From contig NZ_JAGGLR010000015.1 of the NCBI RefSeq assembly GCF_017874715.1, positions 186,001 to 250,000 on the forward strand: a stretch of 64,000 bases of DNA, written 5' to 3'. The stretch comes from Streptomyces iranensis (GTDB lineage Bacteria; Actinomycetota; Actinomycetes; Streptomycetales; Streptomycetaceae). The notes under the pieces are model-generated. The model worked only from the letters and a program-made list of their open reading frames with translations. It searched no databases and was not told the DNA's origin. Positions 35,140 through 42,975 of this stretch are shown in pieces. How positions within the stretch are numbered: position 1 is the stretch's first letter; each line of letters starts with the position of its first letter. The position numbers and the translations under genes are program-made.

Positions 35140-36126
35140 TCAGGCGAACCCGTAACCCACCGGCCCCGCCACATCCAGCGTGTCCTTCACCATGGCGAGC
35201 GCCGCGCCCAGGGGGCTGGAGCGGCCGCCGCTCACCGTGATGTCGCCCGCCTCGGGGCAGCCGTAGACGGCGGCCTTCTCGGGGCCCCTGAGGGCATACA
35301 GCGGGTCGCCCGGTTCCGTCTCCTCCAACGCGACACGCACGACGAGGGGTTCATCGGCGGTCGCGGTCGCGACCGACCGCAGACGGCGGCCCCGCGCGGC
35401 GGCCGTACGGGCCGTCTCCGCCGTCCCGGCGTCGATCCCCAGGCCGACCTCCGTCCTTACGGCCGTCGCGTCCCACCCCCACAGCAGCGCCGCCAACAGC
35501 CGTACCTTCACGGCCGCGTCGGCGCCGGAGAGGTCGGCCGTCGGGTCGGCCTCGGCGATACCGCGCCGCTGGGCCTCCGCGACCGCGTCGGGCAGCGCGT
35601 CGCCGTCCACGAGCCGGTCCAGGACGAAGGTCGCGGTGCCGTTGGGGCAGGCGCGCAGCGTACGGCAGCCGAGGCCGCGTACCCCGATCCGCGCGAGGTC
35701 GGCGGTGGGGAGGGCGGCTCCGGTGGCGCCCGAGATCCGGATGCGGCTGCCGCCCTCGGCCGCCGCCCGGCCCAGCTCGCCCCAGTGGCTGAGCAGATGG
35801 CTCTTGGTGGCGGTCACCACATGGACGCCTCGGCGCAGGGCCGACAGCGCGTCCGCGGCGGCCTGTTCACGCACCGCAGGGGACGACGGCACGGCCTGGG
35901 CCAGTACCGCCGCCCCCGTACGCTCCAGGGTTTCGGCGAGCGGCGGCAGCGGGCCCCAGCCGGTGCGCGGCTCCGGCGGCAGCCCCTCGGCCGCGCTGGT
36001 GCGCACGGCGGCGAGCCGCAGCGGCAGCGCGCCGCCGATCAGCCGCTCGGCGTAGGCCCGGCCCACCGGGCCGTACCCCGACAGCACGACGGAGGGTTCG
36101 GGCCCGATTTCGGCTTCGCGTGGCAT
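35140..36126 (-). CDS. Homoserine-dehydrogenase-like protein without ACT domain
   Basis: The 328-residue protein has an NAD(P)-binding start (VVLSGYGPVGRAYAERL) and a catalytic region that keeps the family pattern EADPTADLSGADAAVKV (Glu, two Asp, Lys), plus GATGAALPT and NGTATFVLDRL. Homoserine dehydrogenases reduce aspartate semialdehyde to homoserine. This protein lacks the C-terminal regulatory ACT domain of the main actinobacterial enzyme, so it is probably a paralogue, perhaps with specialised substrate or pathway. It lies 44 bases after an NlpC/P60 gene on the same strand. Confidence 0.85.
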   Translation of the reverse strand: MPREAEIGPEPSVVLSGYGPVGRAYAERLIGGALPLRLAAVRTSAAEGLPPEPRTGWGPLPPLAETLERTGAAVLAQAVPSSPAVREQAAADALSALRRGVHVVTATKSHLLSHWGELGRAAAEGGSRIRISGATGAALPTADLARIGVRGLGCRTLRACPNGTATFVLDRLVDGDALPDAVAEAQRRGIAEADPTADLSGADAAVKVRLLAALLWGWDATAVRTEVGLGIDAGTAETARTAAARGRRLRSVATATADEPLVVRVALEETEPGDPLYALRGPEKAAVYGCPEAGDITVSGGRSSPLGAALAMVKDTLDVAGPVGYGFA

Positions 36127-36170
36127 GCGGCCAGTCTGCCTTGTGTCACCAGGCCGGGACCGGGGGACCG

Positions 36171-37193
36171 CTACGCCGGGCGGGCCGCCCCCGCGAAGGG
36201 CATGTCCGCCACGGAGGCCAACCGGACCGGGGCCCCGGGGTGCGGGGCGTGGATCATGCGGCCGCCGCCGATGTAGAGGCCGACATGGCTGATCCCGGAG
36301 TAGAAGAAGACCAGGTCCCCGGGGGCCAGTTGATCGCGGGTGACGCGCTGTCCGGCGTTGATCTGGGTGTAGGTGGTGCGGGGCAGGGCGACCCCGGCGG
36401 CGCGCCAGGCGGCCTGGGTGAGCCCCGAGCAGTCATAGCCGTGGGGGCCGGTGGCGCCCCACACGTACGGCTTGCCGAGGGCCGCGTACGCGTAGGTGAC
36501 GGCGCGGGCGGCGCGGCCCGCGGCGGGGGCGAGGGAGTCGGCGGCCTTGTCGCCGCCCCGCGCCGCCAGGAGGCGCTGCCGCTGCTCGAGGGTCAGCCGG
36601 TCGAGGAGGCGATCGGCGGCGGCGAGCTTCTCCTGGACGGTCCGCTTGTGGTGGGCGGCGGTCGTCCGGGAGGCGCGCAGAGCGGCGAGGCGGTCGGCCG
36701 CCTCGCCGCGGACCTGGCGTAATTTCCGCTCCTGGCGGCCGATGGTGGCGATCAGGGCGGCCTGGCGGCTCCCCGCGCGCTCGGCGAGCGAGGCGCGCTG
36801 CAGGTACTGGTCGGGGGAGGAGGACAGGGCGAGCTGGAGGGCGGGGGCGATCGTCCCCGAGCGGTACTGGGCGGTGGCGAAGGCCCCGAGGGCGTTGCGC
36901 GCGGTGTTGAGCCGGGTGGTGCGGCGCGCGGCCTGGTCGCGCAGCGCCTCCAGCGTCCGGCGGGCCCTGTCGGCCTTCTCCCTCGCGCCGTTGTACTTCT
37001 CGGTGGCCTCCTCGGCCTCCCGCTGGTACTCATCGACCTTCGCCTTGACCTGAGCGGGGGTGAGGCGGTTCTCGGCGTGCCCGGTGCCGTCGAGGAGGGT
37101 GGCGGACGCGGCGCCGGTGAGGGCGAGGAGCGCGGCCGCGCGGGCGGTGCTGCTGGTGAGCGAGCGCTGCTTGGGCTTCCTGTGCGACGCCAC
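36171..37193 (-). CDS. Secreted NlpC/P60 peptidoglycan endopeptidase
   Basis: The 340-residue protein has a signal peptide (about 1-40, ending ENR), a coiled-coil region (about 45-215, e.g. VKAKVDEYQREAEEATEKYNGA) and a C-terminal NlpC/P60 domain. That domain has catalytic Cys in YDCSGLTQAAW, His in HVGLYIGGG and HAPHPG. Such enzymes cut D-iso-Glu to diaminopimelate bonds in stem peptides. It is a paralogue of the gene at 38877 (shared MASHRKP start, GKPYVWGATGP). GTG 37193 has AGGTG upstream. The leader carries a 15-bp inverted repeat rather than a recognisable riboswitch. Confidence 0.94.
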   Translation of the reverse strand: MASHRKPKQRSLTSSTARAAALLALTGAASATLLDGTGHAENRLTPAQVKAKVDEYQREAEEATEKYNGAREKADRARRTLEALRDQAARRTTRLNTARNALGAFATAQYRSGTIAPALQLALSSSPDQYLQRASLAERAGSRQAALIATIGRQERKLRQVRGEAADRLAALRASRTTAAHHKRTVQEKLAAADRLLDRLTLEQRQRLLAARGGDKAADSLAPAAGRAARAVTYAYAALGKPYVWGATGPHGYDCSGLTQAAWRAAGVALPRTTYTQINAGQRVTRDQLAPGDLVFFYSGISHVGLYIGGGRMIHAPHPGAPVRLASVADMPFAGAARPA

Positions 37194-37541
37194 TGCGGCG
37201 GTTCACCTGGTCTTTCTTGGGCAAGCCAGTTTGGGCAATCCAGGACATTCGGCAGATCCTGGACCCTTGTGGGGAGCGGACGGGCAGGTGGCAGTCCGCC
37301 ATGAGGCGGGGACCCTCGGTTGACGGGAAGCGGACTGCCACCTGGAGGAGGAAGCTAGGCCGGAAAGTGGGGGCCGTGCGGGGGGTTGAACGGGAGTGCA
37401 CGGATTTCGTCGATCCCGTGACGACTGCTGATCGCCCGGCGAGTGGGGTGGTGGGGAGTGTGGGGCGGCCGTGATCGAAGCGGTGATAGGGCCCCACCCG
37501 AGTGCCGGGCGATGATATGCGCGCGGCTAGTCTCCGGAGCC
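37194..37541. other. Divergent non-coding region with inverted and direct repeats
   Basis: The 348 bases between the NlpC/P60 and small membrane protein genes hold three elements: direct repeats TTGGGCAA (37217-37224, 37231-37238), a 7-bp hairpin TCCAGGA/TCCTGGA (37239-37245 with 37257-37263) and the 15-bp inverted repeat at 37285-37344. No gene is supported. Confidence 0.6.
37285..37344 (-). promoter_or_regulatory. Perfect 15-bp inverted repeat in the NlpC/P60 leader
   Basis: CAGGTGGCAGTCCGC (37285-37299) and its exact complement (37330-37344) enclose 30 bases, in which GAGG and CCTC can form a small inner stem. It begins 92 bases upstream of the NlpC/P60 start. It could be a large operator, an attenuator or a structured 5' leader; nothing decides between these. 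Confidence 0.5.
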
Positions 37542-37895
37542 ATGGACGTACTCATTCACGTGTTCGTCGGCCTCCACATCGTCGGCATCGGCGCGCTGCT
37601 CGGTGGCTTCTTCGCGCAGCTCAAAGCCGCGCGGGCGGGCGAGGCCCGGATGATCCCGGCGATGCTGCACGGCGCGCTGACCATGCTGGTGACCGGCGTG
37701 GCGCTGGTCGGGCTCAATCAGGCGGACGACAACAGCGTCAATACCGTCAAAATCGGTATAAAGCTGGCGCTATTGGTCGTAATCCTCGGCCTGGTCTATG
37801 TGAAGCGCGACGAGGAGAAGGTAGAGTCGGCCGCCTTCGGCGCGGTGGGTGCCTTGACAACGGCAAACATCTTCATCGCCGTGCTGTGGACCTGA
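37542..37895 (+). CDS. Small integral membrane protein
   Basis: The 117-residue protein has four predicted TM helices (VLIHVFVGLHIVGIGALLGGFF; LHGALTMLVTGVALVGL; VKIGIKLALLVVILGLVYV; ALTTANIFIAVLWT) and a short basic/acidic loop VKRDEEKVES. CGGAG lies just before the ATG at 37542. I recognise no named function. It is followed after 112 bases by the L,D-transpeptidase gene on the same strand. Confidence 0.85.
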   Translation: MDVLIHVFVGLHIVGIGALLGGFFAQLKAARAGEARMIPAMLHGALTMLVTGVALVGLNQADDNSVNTVKIGIKLALLVVILGLVYVKRDEEKVESAAFGAVGALTTANIFIAVLWT

Positions 37896-37916
37896 CGAAC
37901 TAATGTTCTGGGGGTA

Positions 37917-37950
37917 ATCCCAAGGCAATTGCGACACGATCCCGAGGCAA
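37917..37950 (+). promoter_or_regulatory. 12-bp direct repeat with 22-bp period before the L,D-transpeptidase gene
   Basis: ATCCCRAGGCAA is repeated at 37917-37928 and 37939-37950, two helical turns apart, in a locally AT-rich stretch 58-91 bases before the gene. TTGCAC at 37955 may be a -35 box. It is a candidate activator site. Confidence 0.45.
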
Positions 37951-38007
37951 CCGTTTGCACTCGCGAGCTGTCTTAGTAAAGAGCGAGGCAGTCGAGAGGA
38001 GTGGCCA

Positions 38008-38775
38008 ATGGGGGTAGTGGGGGCAGTCAGAAGTCATAGGCGGCGCATGGGCGTCGCGCTGGGACTGGCGGGGATGGCGATGCCGCTCGCGGTGGCCGTC
38101 GCCGGTCCGGCGCAGGCTCAGGCACGGCCGCTGGGCCGGTCGGCCGGCACGGTGACACCGGTGAGCATGGCCGCGTCGTCGTGCACGACCACCGCGGGGC
38201 CGTACCAGAAGCAGGCCGAGCGGTTCCTGGGCCGTCCCGTGGACGGGCGGCAGTCGCGGGCGGACTGTCTCGCGATCCAGAAGTTCCAGATCGACCACGG
38301 CATCAGTCCGACGATCGGCTACGCGGGCCCGATCACCTCCGGCGTGATGAGCCTCATCAGCGCCCAGAAGGCCGCCGGGCACAATCCGAACGCGGCGAGG
38401 AAGTGCCCCACCAACAAGGGCCGTATCGCCTGCGTGGACCTCACCCGCCAGCTGAGCTGGGTCCAGGACGGCTCCCGGCTGGTCTACGGACCGGTGCCGG
38501 TGCGGTCCGGGCGGGACGGCTTCGAGACCCGCACCGGGCTGAAGAAGGTCTACTGGCGGAACATCGACCACTGGTCGACGCTCTACAAGGTCGCCATGCC
38601 CTACAGCCAGTTCTTCGACGGCGGCCAGGCGTTTCACTCGATCGCCGGCAGCGTATGGTCGCCGCCCGGCTCCCATGGCTGCGTCAACATGCGTAAGGGC
38701 GACGCCAAGAAGTACTGGAGCCTGCTGAAGAACGGCGACGACGTGTACGTCTACGGGCGCAAGCCCGGCACCTGA
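38008..38775 (+). CDS. Secreted L,D-transpeptidase with peptidoglycan-binding-like domain
   Basis: The 255-residue protein has a signal peptide (ending AQAQA), an N-terminal region resembling a peptidoglycan-binding domain (about 60-110, with QSRADCLAIQKFQIDHGI) and a YkuD domain. That domain shows the signature HSIAGSVW ... SHGCVNM, in which Cys is the nucleophile. Such enzymes form 3-3 cross-links or attach proteins to peptidoglycan. GAGGAG precedes ATG 38008. It sits between two NlpC/P60 hydrolases, one of which converges on it. Confidence 0.93.
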   Translation: MGVVGAVRSHRRRMGVALGLAGMAMPLAVAVAGPAQAQARPLGRSAGTVTPVSMAASSCTTTAGPYQKQAERFLGRPVDGRQSRADCLAIQKFQIDHGISPTIGYAGPITSGVMSLISAQKAAGHNPNAARKCPTNKGRIACVDLTRQLSWVQDGSRLVYGPVPVRSGRDGFETRTGLKKVYWRNIDHWSTLYKVAMPYSQFFDGGQAFHSIAGSVWSPPGSHGCVNMRKGDAKKYWSLLKNGDDVYVYGRKPGT

Positions 38776-38819
38776 GCCACCGACGGCGCCGCGAGGCGCT
38801 GACGGCGCCGCTGAGCCGA

Positions 38820-38864
38820 GACGATGCCGCTGCCCGGGGTCCGGCCCCGGGCAGCGGCATCGTC
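38820..38864. terminator. Perfect 20-bp-stem bidirectional terminator
   Basis: 38820-38839 and 38845-38864 are exact complements around a five-base loop (stem start GACGATGCCGCTGCCC). The hairpin lies between the convergent L,D-transpeptidase and NlpC/P60 genes. No T-tract is present. Confidence 0.9.
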
Positions 38865-38876
38865 GGGGTCAGGGCC

Positions 38877-40040
38877 CTACGAGGGCCGCACGCTCCCGTA
38901 GATCGGCATCTCCGTGATCGGCGCCTTCTTCACCACATCGCCCGGCTTCGGCGCGTGGATCATCATCCCGTCGCCGACGTAGAGGCCGACATGGCTGATG
39001 TCGTCGTAGAAGAAGACGAGGTCGCCCGGCTGGAGTTGGGACGTCGAGACGCGCGTACCGGCCTTCACCTGGTCCCAGGTGGTGCGCGGCAGCGAGATCC
39101 CGGCGGACTTCCAGGCCGCCTGCGTCAGCCCCGAGCAGTCGAAGGAACTGGGCCCGGTGGCGCCCCAGACGTACGGCTTGCCGAGCTGCGCCTTGGCGAA
39201 GGCGATGGCCTGGGCCGCCTTGGAGCTGTTGGCCGGGACAGAGGGCGTGGAGGGCGCCGTCGAACCGGAGCCGTCCGCGTTCTGCTCCTGCTGCTTCTTG
39301 CGCGCGGCCGCCTCCTGCCGCTGCTTCTCGGCCAGCTCGGCGGCCTTACGGCGGGCCTCTTCCGCCTTCTTCTTCTCGATCGCCGCCAGCCGTGCCTTCT
39401 CCTTGGCGGTCAGATTCGCCAGCAGCCGCCGGGCCTCGGTCAGCTTGCCCTGGACGGTCTTCTTCTGGACCTTCAGCTGCTTCTGGGACGCGGTCAGCGA
39501 GGCGAGGCTCTCGCCGGCCTTACCGCGCTCCTTGGCGGCCTTCACCCGCTGCTTCTGGAAGTCGTCGACGGCCTGCTTCTGCCGGCCGGTCATCCGGTCC
39601 ATCAGATGCGACTGGTCGAAGACGTCCTGCGGATCGTTGGAGAACAGCAGGGTCGCGGCGGAGCGGGCCATTCCGCCGTCGCGGTACTGGGCGGTGGCGT
39701 AGGTGCCGAGCATGCGCCGCGCCTCGTTGAGCTTCTCGGTGCGCTGGGCGACGGAGTCCAGCAGCTTGTCGACCTTGGCCCGCTGCTGGTCGGTGCGCTC
39801 CTTGGCGGCGTTGTAGCGCTGGGTGGCGGTCTCCGCCTGGTGGTAGAGGGTGTCGACCTTCTCCTTCACCTTCTCGATCGACTGGGCGGCCGGCTTGGGA
39901 TCGGTGGGCGCGGCGTTGGCCGACTGGGAGAGGAGGGTGACGGATGCGAGGGCGGCCGTGGTGAACCCGACGGCCGTACGGCGGCTGTACCCGGTGAGCG
40001 GGGCGGGTATTCGGCTCCGCGGCTTGCGGTGCGACGCCAA
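38877..40040 (-). CDS. Secreted NlpC/P60 peptidoglycan endopeptidase under riboswitch control
   Basis: The 387-residue protein has a signal peptide (to SANA), a long coiled coil (about 50-245) rich in Lys, Glu and Ala (KKAEEARRKAAELAEKQRQE), a Ser/Pro linker and an NlpC/P60 domain. The domain has FDCSGLTQAAW, HVGLYVGDG and HAPKPG. It is of the RipA/RpfB-partner type used in cell separation or wall turnover. The start is TTG 40038-40040; the only good ribosome binding site, AAGGAG nine bases before it, is the 3' end of a ydaO-type riboswitch. An ATG in frame is absent. Confidence 0.94.
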   Translation of the reverse strand: MASHRKPRSRIPAPLTGYSRRTAVGFTTAALASVTLLSQSANAAPTDPKPAAQSIEKVKEKVDTLYHQAETATQRYNAAKERTDQQRAKVDKLLDSVAQRTEKLNEARRMLGTYATAQYRDGGMARSAATLLFSNDPQDVFDQSHLMDRMTGRQKQAVDDFQKQRVKAAKERGKAGESLASLTASQKQLKVQKKTVQGKLTEARRLLANLTAKEKARLAAIEKKKAEEARRKAAELAEKQRQEAAARKKQQEQNADGSGSTAPSTPSVPANSSKAAQAIAFAKAQLGKPYVWGATGPSSFDCSGLTQAAWKSAGISLPRTTWDQVKAGTRVSTSQLQPGDLVFFYDDISHVGLYVGDGMMIHAPKPGDVVKKAPITEMPIYGSVRPS

Positions 40041-40050
40041 GGGAGGCGAC

Positions 40051-40262
40051 TCCTTCCGTGGACCGCCTACCGGGTTAGCTGTCGGGTTCGGGCGGTTCGG
40101 AAGGTTGCCCTACGGCCGTGTCCGGACGGCACTCGCGTGCCATACCGGTCGGGCCGATTCACCCCGGTGTTGCGAGGGCCCCTCCTCCCCGAAGGGGCCA
40201 GGAGGGCGGGTCCCCGGCTCCGGGCGCCTCACGGCGTAACGGACTCGGCGGAGGCCGCCCGT
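40051..40262 (-). promoter_or_regulatory. ydaO-yuaA (cyclic di-AMP) riboswitch
   Basis: On the minus strand the leader contains GCCGAGTCCG, GGGGTGAATCGG, AGGGCAACCTTCCG, then CCCGAACCCGACAGCTAACC, CGGTAGGCGG and GGAAGGAG. These are in the order and wording I know from c-di-AMP riboswitches before Streptomyces wall hydrolase genes such as rpfA. The final GGAAGGAG is also the ribosome binding site of the NlpC/P60 gene. In this class ligand binding turns expression off. Exact ends are approximate. Confidence 0.88.
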
Positions 40263-40386
40263 GCCGACGTGGTTCGCCGACGGATCTTCCGGGCCGCCTG
40301 ACGCAGGACGGTAGCCAACACGTGGGGCTCCTGTGAAGACTGGTAGCCGTTTTGCCCGAAACCGTTTCGTGATGTTCGGGCGTCGG

Positions 40387-40409
40387 CTGTCAGTGGGGCG
40401 GCCTAGACT
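40387..40409 (+). promoter_or_regulatory. pcrA promoter with LexA-independent DNA-damage (PafBC/RecA-NDp) motif
   Basis: CTGTCAGTG (40387-40395), exactly eight bases and TAGACT (40404-40409) fit the actinobacterial consensus tTGTCRGTG-N8-TAnnnT except at the weak first base. The -10 ends nine bases before the pcrA ATG, so transcription would start almost at the start codon. The motif recurs twice at 50.3 kb. Confidence 0.75.
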
Positions 40410-40418
40410 CGGGGAGCG

Positions 40419-42893
40419 ATGAGCAGCCTCTTTGACGACAGCTTCCTGGCGGACCTCGGGCCTTCTCCGGACGAGGAGCGGCCACCGCCGCCCGAGGATT
40501 CGGCGCACCCTGGCCACGGTGGTGCCGAGGACGTGCCGCATCACCTCTTCAGCGGCGATTTCGACGCGCCCGTGCACCGGGAGGCCCACTACCGGGACGG
40601 CGCGGCCCGGCCCGCCGTGGACCCGTCCGCCCTGCTCGAGGGGTTGAACGAGCAGCAGAGGGCCGCCGTGGAGCACACCGGCTCGCCGCTGCTGATCGTC
40701 GCGGGCGCCGGCTCCGGCAAGACCCGGGTGCTCACCCACCGCATCGCCTATCTGCTCGGCGCCCGCGGCACCCACCCCGGCCAGATCCTCGCCATCACCT
40801 TCACCAACAAGGCGGCGGGCGAGATGAAGGAGCGCGTCGAGGAGCTCGTCGGCCCGCGGGCCAAGGCGATGTGGGTGTCCACCTTCCACAGCGCCTGCGT
40901 CCGCATCCTGCGCCGGGAGTCGAAGAAGCTGGGCTTCACCTCGTCGTTCTCGATCTACGACGCGGCCGACTCCAAGCGGCTGATGTCGCTGGTCTGCCGG
41001 GATCTGGATCTCGACCCCAAGCGGTTCCCGCCGAAGTCCTTCAGCGCCAAGATCTCCAACCTCAAGAACGAGCTGATCGACGAGGAGACCTTCGCCGGGC
41101 AGGCATCGGACGGTTTTGAGAAGACGCTGGCCGAGGCGTATGTGATGTACCAGGCGCGGCTGCGCGAGGCCAACGCGCTGGACTTCGACGACATCATCAT
41201 GACCACGGTCAATCTGCTCCAGGCGTTCCCGGACGTCGCCGAGCACTACCGCCGCCGCTTCCGGCACGTCCTGGTGGACGAGTACCAGGACACCAACCAC
41301 GCGCAGTACACACTCGTGCGCGAGCTGGTGGGCACCGACACCGAGGAGACCACGGCCGCCGAGCTGTGCGTGGTCGGCGACGCCGACCAGTCGATCTACG
41401 CCTTCCGGGGCGCCACGATCCGTAACATCCTCCAGTTCGAGGAGGACTACCCCACCGCGCGGACGATCCTCCTCGAGCGGAACTACCGCTCGACCCAGAC
41501 CATCCTGAGCGCTGCCAACGCGGTCATCGAGCGCAATGAGAACCGCCGCCCGAAGAACCTGTGGACGGACGCCGGCGCCGGGGCCGAGATCACCGGCTAT
41601 GTGGCCGACACCGAGCACGACGAGGCCCAGTTCGTCGCCGACGAGATCGACCGGCTGACGGACGCGGGCGACGCCAAGGCCGGGGACGTGGCGGTCTTCT
41701 ACCGCACCAACGCCCAGTCCCGTGTCTTCGAGGAAATCTTCATCCGCGTCGGGCTGCCGTACAAGGTCGTCGGCGGTGTGCGCTTCTACGAGCGCAAGGA
41801 GGTCCGGGACGTCCTCGCGTATCTGCGGGTGCTGGCCAACCCCGAGGACTCCGTCCCGCTCCGCCGGATCCTGAACGTGCCCAAGCGCGGCATCGGGGAG
41901 CGCGCGGAGGCCATGATCGACGCGCTGTCGCTGCGCGAGAAGATCACCTTCCCGCAGGCGCTGCGCCGGGTCGACGAGGCGTACGGCATGGCGGCCCGCT
42001 CGGCCAACGCCGTCAAGCGGTTCAACACGCTCATGGAGGAGCTGCACACCATCGTGGAGTCCGGGGCGGGCCCGGCCACCGTCCTGGAGGCGGTGCTGGA
42101 GCGCACCGGCTATCTGGCCGAGCTCCAGGCGTCCACCGATCCGCAGGACGAGACCCGGATCGAGAACCTCCAGGAGCTCGCCGCCGTGGCCCTGGAGTTC
42201 GAGCAGGACCGCGGCGAGGAGAACCCCGGCACCCTCGCGGACTTCCTGGAGCAGGTCGCGCTCGTCGCCGACTCCGACCAGATCCCCGACGAGGACACCG
42301 ACGGCTCGGGCGTGATCACGCTGATGACCCTGCACACGGCGAAGGGCCTGGAGTTCCCGGTCGTCTTCCTCAGCGGCATGGAGGACGGCGTCTTCCCGCA
42401 CATGCGGGCGCTCGGCCAGACCAAGGAGCTGGAGGAGGAGCGGCGGCTGGCCTATGTCGGCATCACCCGGGCCCGCGAGCGGCTCTACCTGACCCGCTCG
42501 ACGATGCGCAGCGCCTGGGGACAGCCCGCGTACAACCCGCCGTCCCGCTTCCTGGAGGAGATCCCGGACCAGTATGTGCGCTGGCGGCGCACCGGGCCCG
42601 CCACCCCGTCCGCGTCCATGGGCGGCATCGCCTCGACCCCGCCGTCGGGGCTGTCGTCCGGTATGTCGACGTCGCGTTCGCGCACCGGCGGCAGTGGGTT
42701 CGCCACCCGGCGGGCCAAGGAGCGCCCGGTGGTCGCCCTGGCCATCGGCGACCGGGTCACCCATGACTCGTTCGGGCTCGGCACGGTGGTGGCGGTCAAG
42801 GGCAGTGGGGACAACGCGGAGGCGACGATCGACTTCGGCGACGAGAAGCCGAAGCGGCTGCTGCTGCGGTACGCACCGGTGGAGAAGCTGTAG
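40419..42893 (+). CDS. pcrA: ATP-dependent DNA helicase PcrA/UvrD
   Basis: The 824-residue superfamily 1 3'-5' helicase acts in excision repair, replication restart and removal of RecA or RNA polymerase. An acidic 70-residue N-terminal extension precedes LNEQQRAAVEHT, Walker A GAGSGKTR (near 95), VDEYQDTN, GDADQSIYAFRGA, LERNYRST, TLHTAKGLEFPVVFL and YVGITRARERLYL. After a Ser/Gly linker the C-terminus ends with a Tudor-like RNA polymerase-binding region (IGDRVTHDSFGLGTVVAV). The ATG follows GGGAG, and its promoter has a DNA-damage motif. Length is normal for actinobacteria. Confidence 0.97.
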   Translation: MSSLFDDSFLADLGPSPDEERPPPPEDSAHPGHGGAEDVPHHLFSGDFDAPVHREAHYRDGAARPAVDPSALLEGLNEQQRAAVEHTGSPLLIVAGAGSGKTRVLTHRIAYLLGARGTHPGQILAITFTNKAAGEMKERVEELVGPRAKAMWVSTFHSACVRILRRESKKLGFTSSFSIYDAADSKRLMSLVCRDLDLDPKRFPPKSFSAKISNLKNELIDEETFAGQASDGFEKTLAEAYVMYQARLREANALDFDDIIMTTVNLLQAFPDVAEHYRRRFRHVLVDEYQDTNHAQYTLVRELVGTDTEETTAAELCVVGDADQSIYAFRGATIRNILQFEEDYPTARTILLERNYRSTQTILSAANAVIERNENRRPKNLWTDAGAGAEITGYVADTEHDEAQFVADEIDRLTDAGDAKAGDVAVFYRTNAQSRVFEEIFIRVGLPYKVVGGVRFYERKEVRDVLAYLRVLANPEDSVPLRRILNVPKRGIGERAEAMIDALSLREKITFPQALRRVDEAYGMAARSANAVKRFNTLMEELHTIVESGAGPATVLEAVLERTGYLAELQASTDPQDETRIENLQELAAVALEFEQDRGEENPGTLADFLEQVALVADSDQIPDEDTDGSGVITLMTLHTAKGLEFPVVFLSGMEDGVFPHMRALGQTKELEEERRLAYVGITRARERLYLTRSTMRSAWGQPAYNPPSRFLEEIPDQYVRWRRTGPATPSASMGGIASTPPSGLSSGMSTSRSRTGGSGFATRRAKERPVVALAIGDRVTHDSFGLGTVVAVKGSGDNAEATIDFGDEKPKRLLLRYAPVEKL

Positions 42894-42921
42894 CGGGGGC
42901 CGGCCGGGGCTGGACGCCGAG

Positions 42922-42951
42922 GCTGTAGCGCGCCGGTGGGCGCGCTACAGC
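42922..42951. terminator. Bidirectional terminator, pcrA / M23 peptidase
   Basis: GCTGTAGCGCGCC and its exact complement form a 13-bp stem with a GGTG loop between two convergent stops. No T-tract. Confidence 0.88.
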
Positions 42952-42975
42952 GGGGCTGTCGGCGGCCCTGCCGGA

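Noticed and set aside
40110..42764. 884-codon open frame antisense to pcrA
   Set aside because: It is a high-GC shadow frame: its translation is Gly/Arg/Leu/Val-rich without any domain, while the opposite strand encodes an intact helicase.
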